Assembly (NCBI GenBank): GCA_029204225.1 | Contig: CM055109.1 | Coordinates: 32,870,927-32,934,926, forward strand | Direction: 5' to 3' | Length of the DNA stretch: 64,000 nucleotides | Source: Diphasiastrum complanatum | Lineage: Eukaryota > Streptophyta > Lycopodiopsida > Lycopodiales > Lycopodiaceae | Part shown: one piece after another, positions 54,890 through 64,000 of the stretch | How the letters are laid out: every line of letters starts with the position of its first letter | Position numbering within the stretch: the stretch's first letter is position 1 | The notes under the pieces: model-generated | Told to the model about the DNA's origin: nothing | The model's database searches: none | Seen by the model: the letters and a program-made list of their open reading frames with translations, nothing else | Position numbers and translations under genes: made by a program

Positions 54890-55836
54890 GGTCTTGAGCA
54901 AGAAATGCATGACTAGATGACTCTTTACTCTAAATACCATGCTAATCTGTTTCCATTCATATCGTTGCATTGTTACTCATATTGTCGCACAGCCTGCAGA
55001 AATACAAGAAAAGTCGATGATAGTATTCCTTCAACTTTCTCGACGTCTTCTTGCTTGACGTTCCTGACTTATTGGCTTGCCCAAAGTCTTCGACAATCGT
55101 CGTGATCGAAGATCACTATTTAAAATGGAGCTCTTGCAAAGAAGCAGGATCGACTTCGTCGAAGTCCACGTCATCGACATCGATGTTATCGATGTCCTGA
55201 CAAACTCCATAGACATCGAAGTTTGTCGATTTGCCGATGACTTTGACTTTTTTGCATTTTTTGGCTTTTTCGGCTTTTTCGCATTCTTCGGCTTCCTCGG
55301 CTTTTTCGCAAAAGTAGCTAAAAGCCATTCCCTGATATAGTCGAATGTTGGATTTTATGCTCACCTCCTGTATTGTGCAAACTAACTTGACAATGACAGT
55401 AGCCGTCCACGATCTCCTCAAGACAATACAACAACCTCACGCCATTTCTAGTACCTTTCATCTGCACAAATGTAAATTGTATATAGCTAATCAATGTAAT
55501 ATACAATAATGCAGTAATACAATACCATACGCAATGAACTGACTATGGAAAATGTAGCTACAGAAGCACCATAGAAGTGGATCATGATGCATTCATGACT
55601 AGCCATCAAGAAGCATCCAACAACAGCTCCTGGTTTAAGGATCCCGGAGCCACACAACAATGACCAGCCATATCGGCTATTTAGAGTCCTATATGTCTTA
55701 CAGTACCGAGAGATATGTTCTTTTGGGTGACAAGTGATGAGCCTCCAATAGCTTCATTTCCATCAAAAAACCATCCAAGAATGCTAGTACAACTCCAACA
55801 TCAAAATGATGCTCACCAGTGTAACGAGTTTGACCG
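54890..55836. other. degraded LTR-like sequence with a simple repeat
   Basis: No gene. 55238-55315 is a TTCGGCTTTTTCGGC-type simple repeat. 55385-55470 (ACAATGACAGTAGCC, CACGATCTCCT) resembles 10620-10690 of the family C LTR, so part of this is probably an old related LTR. Confidence 0.45.
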
Positions 55837-56428
55837 TGTTAGAAGTAATAAATGATAATGTTAGTTTTCCATAGGCTACTTTGACCCAAAAGGTTGAGAC
55901 TTGTGTAACCATGGGTTAGGTTTATTATTTAGACCATGTTAAGTCAGTTTTAGTTGAGTTGGACCCAATTTTGGTCCAGTAGTAATTTGTGGGTCCAAGT
56001 AAAGTCTAATTATGTTAAGGGACCTATCTTGACTTTTGGGGGTGCCCTATAACTAGTAGTGGGTCTTGGAAGGTTCTAGAACTTACGGTTTGAAAGAGTC
56101 TAGGCCCTTGGAAGGCCTATTTATATGTACCTAGTGTTCATTTGTAATTCATTCCCTTTCAAGCATTGCTACTACTTTCTCTCTCCTTGAGGGCGCCTAA
56201 CTCTCTCCCTCTTCTTCTTCTTCTTCTTCCTCTTTTTCTTCTTGTATATGGAGATTGAATGTTAGAAGGATCTTGGCACTTTGATTTCCTACAGATCGTA
56301 TCTTGACAATTTGCACACATCCACATGAAATTGCTCAAACATGAGATAGAACAAGTAAAGTAAACTTGAACAACACTTCGTTGTTGCTTATTTGACCTTA
56401 CTTGACTCTTCAATAACCTGCTATGTTA
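55837..56428 (+). other. possible LTR with CTT microsatellite
   Basis: A TGTTAGAAGTAAT start, a TTTATATG box near 56122 and a CTTCTTCTTCTTCTTCTTC microsatellite at 56209-56232 are LTR-like. No primer site or partner was found. The far end may be the 3' end of a retroelement, as a polypurine tract follows. Confidence 0.3.
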
Positions 56429-56439
56429 GTGAGGAGGAG
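56429..56439 (+). promoter_or_regulatory. polypurine tract
   Basis: GTGAGGAGGAG before the LTR at 56440; same form as at 29286-29300 on the other strand. Confidence 0.65.
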
Positions 56440-57469
56440 TATTAAAAATGCACAAGCTAGTTTGGACCAATTTTGGTCATATGACTTGTAATGGGTAAGA
56501 TGGCCATGTTGTGGGATGTCACACATGCCAAATAGCATAAGATGCTTTTCAAGAACTTTATTCTTCACCCTACATTTTGATCACACCTTTGAAATAAGGC
56601 CAAAATGTACATAGATAAGCTAGAGAAGAACTAGGAGCAAAAAATAGCAATTTTCACATTGTTTTTGGATCTCAAGACCTTGACCCCCAATTAGGGTGGA
56701 TCAAGTGATCTATTAGGTTGAATGTAGTTTAGATAAGCCCTAAAATGCTTAGATCCGCGCTAATTATGTATAAATATGTGATGTTTTCTCCATCAATGTA
56801 TGAGTAAAAATTTGGTTTTCCATCTATCACTATTGTTGGCTCTTTGCTTGATATTTGCCATTAGCATTTGGTTCTTTGCATTCGTGGGATTGATTAGAGA
56901 GTTGAGGTATTGTCCTCTACCTATGCAGGCCGTACACTCACACACGTGAAGGGAATTGCAAGAATTGGAGCCTTATAGTGGAGTTAAAGCCAAGGAAAAC
57001 CTAGTAAACACTAAATTGGATGGTGTTTTTGGTATTGGATCTCAATTGGATCTATTCAAGGTGCTTCCTACATCATTTCACAAGTTTATTGGAGTCTTCT
57101 CTTGGGTTCATCTATCCATTGGTGCACTATATTGATGATATCTTGCAATCTTGTGTGTAGAATACTCATATTTTGCTATATTCGGATCCACACGTGTGAA
57201 ATATTGTAGCTCAATTGGATAGAGCACCAGACTATGGATTTGGGGGTTGAGAGTTCAAATCTTTCCAAACATAGCCTCAGTTTTTGTACGGAAAACAACT
57301 TCATTTTATCATAAGTTTGATGTTTGATCAAAAGCTTATTGAGTTTGCATCTCTTTCATTAGATAGATGTTGATTTTCTATGTTGCAAATTGTGTATAAT
57401 AGTGTGTTGTCTTTCATACCAAAGATTAATAGGTGATTTTCGATAAAAGTGAATCACAACATCTTCACA
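56440..57469 (+). repeat. copia LTR with tract on the left and primer site on the right
   Basis: About 1030 bases. The start TATTAAAAATGCACAAGC resembles LTR starts of the same group (TGTTAAAATTGGCAAAAGC), with TG changed to TA; the end CATCTTCACA abuts a primer site. It contains TCCACACGTGTGAA at 57187-57200 and a tRNA-like relic immediately after it. Confidence 0.65.
57200..57273 (+). pseudogene. tRNA-like pseudogene, anticodon ATG
   Basis: Full cloverleaf spacing: TAGCTC...GAGC D arm, anticodon stem CCAGA/TTTGG with loop CTATGGA, five-base variable loop, T arm GAGAG-TTCAAAT-CTTTC. The acceptor stem is mostly mispaired (AATATTG/CAAACAT), so it is not functional. Anticodon ATG (His codons) may have come from ACG (Arg) by C-to-T change. 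Confidence 0.7.
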
Positions 57470-57481
57470 TGGCACCAGAGC
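57470..57481 (+). promoter_or_regulatory. primer binding site
   Basis: TGGCACCAGAGC, two changes from TGGTATCAGAGC, immediately after the LTR end. Confidence 0.75.
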
Positions 57482-58060
57482 TTGTGTTGTAAATTACGAA
57501 AGGATCAACCACATTTATCAAATATTTAGAGGAGTTACCAATGTCAGAGTGTGCTATATTGATTTCTACTAAAAAATCAAGCATTTTGCATATGTAGAAT
57601 TGATCTTTTTTAGGCCAAAGCTCAATTTAGGTTTATGATCTTGAAGAATTCCGATTTCACAAGTGGCTTCCTAGATTTGGCCGATTTTTGATGCAGTAGG
57701 AAAGCTTCATTAGAGGCTACAAGATTCCATATCAAGTTCGTTGCAATTGCATGCAGGAATTTGAAGACTCAATTTTTTGTGATTTTGTCAAAATCCTATT
57801 TTTGATTGGATCTGTATTTTTTGAGGTTGATGGACTTCAATAGAGTGTGTTTCAATCTTATGACATGGCAAGATTCATTAGATTGTTGGTAGATCATAGG
57901 TTGATCAAGATTCTTCATTCTATGTGTTGATTTGCTAGTTATAAGTGCTAGAAGAGAATTGAGAGGTTCCATACCTTTGTGATTTCTTTTTGGAAACATT
58001 TTTTGTTTTGCAAAAGAGTGCTTTGTGCATTACTACAAGTTGAAAGGGAAATATCGGGTC
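57482..58060 (+). other. leader of a copia element
   Basis: Lies between primer site and gag remnant; no ORF recognised. Confidence 0.5.
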
Positions 58061-59226
58061 ATTGCAACAGCAGCTACATCAAGTGGATTCATGTTGGAAG
58101 GCAATGATAGACTTACCTCATCCAACTACTCTATGGAAGGTGAAAATGGAATCACTTCTTGAAATACATGAGTTGATGGTTATTTTTGTAGGGTTGGAGG
58201 AGATGCCCTTGGTTCAACAAGGTATGGCAAGAGAGCAAAGAAAGCTCTACACATGATCAAGATGAATATTACCAATGAGCTACTCAAGGAGATTCGTAAG
58301 TGCAATTCATCTCGAGAGGCTTGGGAAGCTTTGAAGAAGCTTTATGAATTCAAGTCTACATCTAGAGTGTTGACTCTAAGAAGACAAATCTTTCAAAACA
58401 TACAAAAGAAAGAAGAGAGTCCTAATACTTTTGTTTTGAGAGTAAAGGCTTTAAGTGATGGGTTAGCTTGCATTAATGAGAGCATTAAGGAAGGAGAGCC
58501 TGTTCAAGTTATTCTTAATAGTTTGTTGGATGCTCATGTTAACATTGTACAAAGTCTTACTATTCAGAAAAATTTGCCAAGTTTGGTGGATCTTCAAGAG
58601 ATCTTGATCAATGATGAATATAGGCTTCAAGCAAGAGGTAAATCTACAACAACATCTCAAGATGGTGAGGAAGCAATGTTCATCAAAGGCAAGTTCAAGG
58701 GCAAAGGTAAGGGCAGTGGTCTAAAGGACAAGATCATGGTGAGTCTTCTTCTTTTGGTAAAAAGATAGATAGGTCTAAATTATTGTGGCATCAAAGGTCA
58801 CTTTGCTAGTGATCAAGGAGACAAGCAAGGTAATCTTACTCTTGATGAGGATGGAGGTGATGTTCAAAACACAAATGATGATGCTTTTGTGGTGTCTTCA
58901 TGTTTGAGTTCTATTGTTGGAGATATTGATCCATGGTGGATTGATAGTGGAGCAAGATCACACATGACTTTTCACAAGGAGTATCTCACTTCTTTGTTGG
59001 CATATGGAGATGACAAGAGGGTGATCTACATGACCAATGCTAGTGAGTGTGCAATCAAAGGGATTGGCATTCCTATTTCTCTCTCCACAAATAGGAATGT
59101 TCATTTGAAGGATGTTTTGTTCATTTCATCTATTAGTAAGAACCTACTTAGTGTGAGTCAATTGCTAAGCAAAGGTCTTAAAGTGGAGTTTGATGGAGAT
59201 GCTTGTATGATCAAAAGTGTTGGCTG
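58061..59226 (+). pseudogene. gag: copia gag-protease relic of the element D group
   Basis: Plus strand: TLWKVKMESLLEIHELM, a break near 58250, then an open piece to 58768 (NELLKEIRKCNSSREAWEAL, STSRVLTLRRQIF, FIKGKFKGKGKG). The zinc knuckle has lost its first Cys (only YCGIKGHFAS remains, 58780-58810). Protease WWIDSGARSHMT keeps its catalytic Asp (58930-58970), followed by the pre-integrase leader (ISSISKNLLSVSQL). Similarity to element D Gag is high. The frame ends at 59226 where pol should begin; the rest of the element is absent. Confidence 0.88.
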
Positions 59227-60600
59227 ATTCTGATGAATCCCCAAGATACTTGGCCAGAGCTACCCAAGAGCACCTCTGACCTTAGATCGAGGAGGTCTAT
59301 GAGAAGATGAGACAAACGAAGGCTGAGAGCCAAGTATGAGAGCCGAGGAATGCTAGTTAGGACTGACAAGCAAGAACTGTGTAAGCTTCATGGTGAATTC
59401 CAAAAGATGGAATGACCATGTAGGAACTAGTATTTATAGGTAAAGTAATAAATGCAAGTAGACCCCTCTTAAAGAAAGTAGAGTGAGCCACCTTTTGATG
59501 GTGACCTCCAGTGGAGAGCATTATTCCACTTGTAATTTGTGTAATGTGGAAATGCCACTAGGATGTCACCTAAGTAGCACTCTTGCTTATTTAAGAGACT
59601 CCCTCTTTGAGAAGAGGAGCTTTTTGTGTAATATATCTGTCCATGCTGAAATGAGAAGAGTCTCCATGAGTTTGGTGCATCCTTTGAGCTCCTTGATCAT
59701 GTTTGTTTCTTGAGTGATGCATTCATGATCTTGCCCTTCCATCCTTTGTGTGTGGTTGTGGATAGTAGAGTGGATTAGTTTTCCTACTTTCCTAGAGTGG
59801 ATTAGATTTCATTTCTTGTTTGTGGATTAATGTAGGAATCAACATTCAGGTTAACTATAGAGGCTAGAAATGTGGTGTAAATCTTGTAGATTCTTGACAT
59901 TCTAGTTCTTCATGTTCTTGGGATGTTCAATAATCAAAAGACTAGTTGGTTTCTTGATTCTTGGACTTTTAAAATGCTGTAGATTATCTTCTTGTTTTTG
60001 TGTTTTGTTTTTTGTTAATACTGTAGATTAATTGGAGTTTCAATAGCTGTTCCTTGGTCATTTTTAGAGTAGGTAGCTGTAGGAACTATTCAATGGTCAT
60101 TTGGGCTGCATGCTGATCTGTAAATGAATGTTCATGGCTTGCATTTCTGATTGAATGTGAGTGCTTTCAAGAGTGAATGACCCTAAGTTGTCCTCTGACA
60201 GGTAGGACAAATATACTACAACATTAAAATCTATCCATTCTGCCTGATCTGGGCATTGTAATAAGAATGAAAACATAAAGAACAAGTCCACAACCTCTGT
60301 TGATAGGCAGAAAATACAGAAGTGGTAAACTAGATGAGCAAGAAACATGTAACAGATTCCGGAGCAAAGAATCTGTCAACATTTGATGCCCGTTGTCACC
60401 TGAGCACATCCACATCTTTACTCCATATCTGCTGCAATGTTCTTCTCAACCAGATCTATTCCAAAGTGCTCTCTCTTGTGTTCTTCACTGTGGCTTGAGG
60501 GTGGATTGGTTAGGGCAATGACTAGCCTCTCCATATTGGTTGGGTGGTTCATGCTCCACAGGTGTCCTTTTGGTTTGCATGTGATTGGAATCCTGTAGAT
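59227..60600. other. unassigned; contains the 5' LTR of the gypsy element at its right end
   Basis: The first ~60 bases (AATCCCCAAGATACTTGG) resemble the start of the element D/F LTRs in minus orientation, so a degraded LTR may begin at 59218. The right end must be the end of an LTR, since a perfect primer site follows at 60601, but I could not place its start. No coding sequence. Confidence 0.35.
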
Positions 60601-60612
60601 TGGTATCAGAGC
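60601..60612 (+). promoter_or_regulatory. primer binding site of gypsy element H
   Basis: TGGTATCAGAGC, exact. Confidence 0.85.
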
Positions 60613-61990
60613 TTGGATCACATCTACCAGGAGGTGGAGCTTGAGGATCTTGGATTTTGCAGTTCTTTTGGTGTAGCTCTTTGCTTCTTCTTCTAGGTGT
60701 TGGAATTCAATTTCAAGTAGGTGGATTCTCAGATCCTTGGTGTACTTTCAGCCTCAAAATCATAATTGTGGATTTGCTCCATGAATTTTGATGGAAATCA
60801 TAGGATTTTTGATGAATTTAGTGAATTTTTCACCTATAATTGATGGTTTTTGCAAGCAATTGGTTATAGGATTTGGTGTAGTACATTTTATAAATTGTAC
60901 TTACTATTTTACAGCCATTAATTACAGAATTTAATGATTGCATGATGTTTGAAAAGTCAAAAGATTGGTTAGATAGTGATTTTGGACCTAAATTTGGGGT
61001 TTTTGGACCATAAATGGGCTACAGAAACCATGTTTGACTGGAATCAAAACTTTTAGTGCTTGCATGCAATGGAATTATAGGGATTTAGATCTGATTGCAC
61101 GAGTTTGTGGATTTTCCCCACAAATTTTGGTCAAAATTGGTTAAAAAACAAGGTTTTCTGATGATTTTTGGACTAATTTTGGGGTAGATATCAAAATTCT
61201 CATCCAAGAATTGGTATGAAAGTTTTTAGAGATGTATTGAAGCTGTCCCTAAGCTTTCAAAGTTTGGTAGGGATTAGACACCATTAGGGAGACCAAAACA
61301 CTAAAAAATAGTGTATTTTTCTTTTTTATGATTTTTGAGCATGAATACCTCTCAATTGGGGGTCTGAACCTGTTGGTTCTTGTTACAAGCTTAAAGATAT
61401 TTAGATTTCTTCCGTTTTGAGCCATCATGTATCCAATTTGGATAGATGTGCATTAGACATCAACATATTGAAGTTTTGCTTGTTGAAGGAGGCCAAAAAT
61501 GCATTTTTTGCATGATCTGATTTTTGATGATTCCTCTCTTCAAAAAGTGTGCCCTCCTACCTATTTTTTATGCATTTATTGCTTGCATGTGTGAAGCCAA
61601 GGGTGTAGGGTGATGTGTCAAGTTCTTGTAGACCCACTCTCCCTCTGTATAGTGCTTCATAACGACTAATTTGGTGTCCTATAGAGAAAGTTATGGCCGT
61701 CTGAAATTTGGCAATTTTTGAACTAAAATTTGCAAAATTTCGGAATTGTTTTGATGCATGCATGTTTGTATAGTATAGTGATTTCATGATGATGAAAATG
61801 TATGGATAGACCTATATGCATGCTTAAATACATGCTACATTCGTAACCAATGATTTTGATTAGTAGAATTTTTGCATGTAACTATTTTTAGCAATTCTAG
61901 ATCAAAAAGCAGATTTTCTAGCAAATAGGCCATTTACGAAAAAAATTTCGTTTTTTTTTTAAAAAGACGGTGCATGTTGAATTAGTTCCA
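60613..61990 (+). other. leader of gypsy element H
   Basis: About 1.4 kb without recognised ORF, between primer site and gag. A T/A homopolymer pair lies at 61951-61965. Confidence 0.5.
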
Positions 61991-61991
61991 T

Positions 61992-62690
61992 GCAGAATCT
62001 TTTGAAATGATTTCGATTTCTACACGGAATTCCTAAGGAGAAAAAGATAGAGAGTGTTATTCTGTTCTTCCGTGGTAAAGCTTCGTCGTGGTGGCATGAC
62101 TTGCAACCTAAACCTACCACATGGGATGAATTTAAGGAGGTGTTCAGAAAGTTGTTTGTGGTTATGACTTGGATTTTTACCAAAGATTTGTGAATTGCAA
62201 AATGGGTACTCGGAGTTTGGACATGTACCTACAAGATTTTATGGATTTATGGAATAAATTCCTCTCATTCGATGCAAAACTTGCACTGTGGCAGTTTATC
62301 CTAGGTCTGCCTGCAAATTATCAGAATGAGTGTAAGCGTAGCATGCTTCAAACCTTTGATGATGTAGTTCGTGTCGCGAAAGCGTATGACTCCACGGTTG
62401 TGGCATCTAGGAAGCAGTTACAGGCTAATCCATCTGGATCATCCGGACCCAACCAAAAAAAGGGAGAAGAAATTAATTCGTGGGAATAAGAAAACTAAAT
62501 ATTTCGACGAGCTGGATCAAGTTGCATCTGAACTGAGACAAAAGAAAAAGTTGTCCCGGAAAAAGGCTAGAAGGACCAATGTTTGTTTCCATTGCAGTCA
62601 GCCTGGACATGTTATGAAATTCTGCCCGGAGCGAAAGAAAGACGCAGCTCAAGTGATTAAGATGCCAGGTAAAGAGAATCTTAAGCTAGA
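61992..62690 (+). pseudogene. gag: Ty3/gypsy gag (element H)
   Basis: Capsid domain signature GKASSWWHDLQPK at 62070-62110, then a frame change near 62160 to DFYQRFVNCKMGTRSLDMYL and QFILGLPANYQNECKR. A second frame change near 62460 leads to the knuckle CFHCSQPGHVMKFC at 62585-62625. The N-terminal part is not recognisable. Broken, but order and spacing are those of a gypsy Gag. Confidence 0.88.
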
Positions 62691-64000
62691 AATTAATAAA
62701 ATTAATTGTGAGTGTGATTGTTCTTTCAGTACTACTTCATTCTTGTCAAATGATTTATTTTGTTTAAAAGGCACTGTGAATGGACATGAAGCTAGTATTT
62801 TTGTGGACAGTGGATCTACTCATAATTTCATTAACTCTGGTCTTGTGTAGAGACTCGGACTCAAAACTGAAGCGGGTATCCATAGATATCGAGTATATCT
62901 AGCTTCAGGAGCGAAGTTGGAGACATGGGATGTGAAAGTTCCAAGGCTCCTAGTTTGGATCTAGAACTATAGAGAGTTAACTGATTTTCATGTTTTAGAT
63001 TTAGCACATACGGACATTATTCTAGGATATGAGTGGTTATTCAATAAGCACCATGAGATAGATTTTTAGGAGCATGTTATCTCTTTTCAGGAGAGTAAAG
63101 AAATAGTTACATTGTTTGGAGACAATTTTGTACATCCATCTGGGATGAGTGCATTTGCTAATGTAATGGAAATTTTTGATTTGCAGTATGAAGCTTATTC
63201 TTTATTTGCTAAGCCAATTTTGGATTTATCTGAAATGCATCTGAGTAGTTGTGAATTGTCAAAAATTCTTAACTTGGTAGACTTAGATCAGGAGCAAATT
63301 GAGAAGAATAAGTTACTGTCTGAATTTAAAGATGTATTTCCAGAAGAATTACCTCATGAAATACCGCCATCCAGATCGGTAGACCATAAGATTGAGTTAA
63401 TTTCAGGTAGTCACCCTATCTCTAGACAACCTTACAGGTTCTCTCAGTAAGAAGAGGTAGAGATTACTAAGCAAATTGAAAATTACCTAAAGACCAAGTA
63501 AGTCACCTTGGGACGCTCCTGTTCTTCTGAAAGTGAAGAAAGATGGAGGCTTCAGAATGTGTGTGGACTAAAAAGGGTTTAATAAAGTAACTATTAAAAA
63601 TAAATATCCTTTGCGTCGTATGGATGATCTGGTAGATCAATTAGGTGGAGCTAAATACTTCACAAAGATAGATCTTAGAACCGGATATCATCAGATTAGA
63701 ATTCATCCGAATGATGTGTAGAAGACCGGTTTTCAGACGAGATTCGGTCACTATAAATTTCTCGTGCTTCCTTTTGGGTTGACGAATGCACCAGCTACGT
63801 TCCAACAGATGATGAATGATCTTTTTCATCCATATCTAGGGAAGTTTGTGGTTGTATTCTTAGATGATATTCTCATCTACAGTAGAACACTTAAGGAGCA
63901 TTTGAGTCATCTTAGTACTGTTTTAGATATTCTTAGACGAGAGAAACTCTACGTTAAGGAATCTAAATGTGAGTTCTTTAAGCATGAGTTGTTGTACCTT
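62691..64000 (+). pseudogene. pol: Ty3/gypsy protease-RT, runs off the window (element H)
   Basis: Protease NGHEASIFVDSGSTHNFI with D-S-G at 62800; stop at 62848 and others near 62962 and 63067. The linker is open from 63112 to 63450 (EELPHEIPPSRSVDHKIEL). After a frame change near 63490 the RT reads APVLLVKKKDGGFRMCVDY, then [37 protein letters not shown] and catalytic [11 protein letters not shown] at about 63850. It ends within RT/RNase H at the window edge. Stops at 63570 and 63718 are visible in the RT frame. Confidence 0.9.

Noticed and set aside
55116-55421. Minus-strand Glu/Lys/Ala-rich ORF
   Set aside because: Produced by the TTCGGC simple repeat in an LTR-like region.

Overview
The window looks like nuclear DNA of a land plant with a large, repeat-filled genome. 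GT-AG introns, Ty1/copia and Ty3/gypsy retrotransposons with plant-type primer sites, and a tRNA relic are visible. I cannot fix the clade; a fern, lycophyte or similar seed-free plant would fit, but that is a guess. Most of the window is LTR retrotransposons in every state of decay, nested and recombined. No conserved housekeeping gene was recognised.

Layout: 1-1430, copia relic (+) with a broken gag. 1431-10220, an old copia element (-) split by a younger complete element at 2402-6975 that encodes gag and a mutated protease but no reverse transcriptase. 10529-14122 plus 18704-18871, an inverted pair of LTRs around a Ty3/gypsy RT relic; one LTR is itself split by a truncated copia element (14123-18703). 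19659-26089, a full-length, apparently intact and very recent copia element with a 1317-codon gag-pol. 26.1-30.9 kb, a mosaic of gypsy and copia fragments. 41.0-47.5 kb, gypsy integrase, extra ORF region and LTR. 47.9-53.6 kb, a complete but mutated copia element. 53.6-59.2 kb, copia fragments and an LTR containing a tRNA-like relic. 60.6-64.0 kb, the 5' half of a gypsy element running off the end.

The part unlike the rest is 31.1-38.2 kb. Four spliced, non-LTR genes lie alternately: (+) unknown, (-) an H3/CenH3-like histone fold fused to a Ulp1/SENP-like C48 cysteine protease, (+) unknown acidic protein, (-) a transposase-like protein. The histone-protease gene and the acidic-protein gene diverge from a shared intergenic region full of short repeated palindromic motifs. 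I infer that this is a decayed, large, multi-gene DNA mobile element, or an endogenised element, not ordinary host sequence. The histone-protease gene carries two in-frame TAG codons, the transposase has frameshifts and stops, so this copy is probably dead, but its exon-intron structure is still readable.

Working together: the intact element at 19659-26089 could supply integrase and reverse transcriptase to the RT-less relatives (2402-6975 and 14123-18703), of which the latter has closely related gag, LTR ends and primer site.
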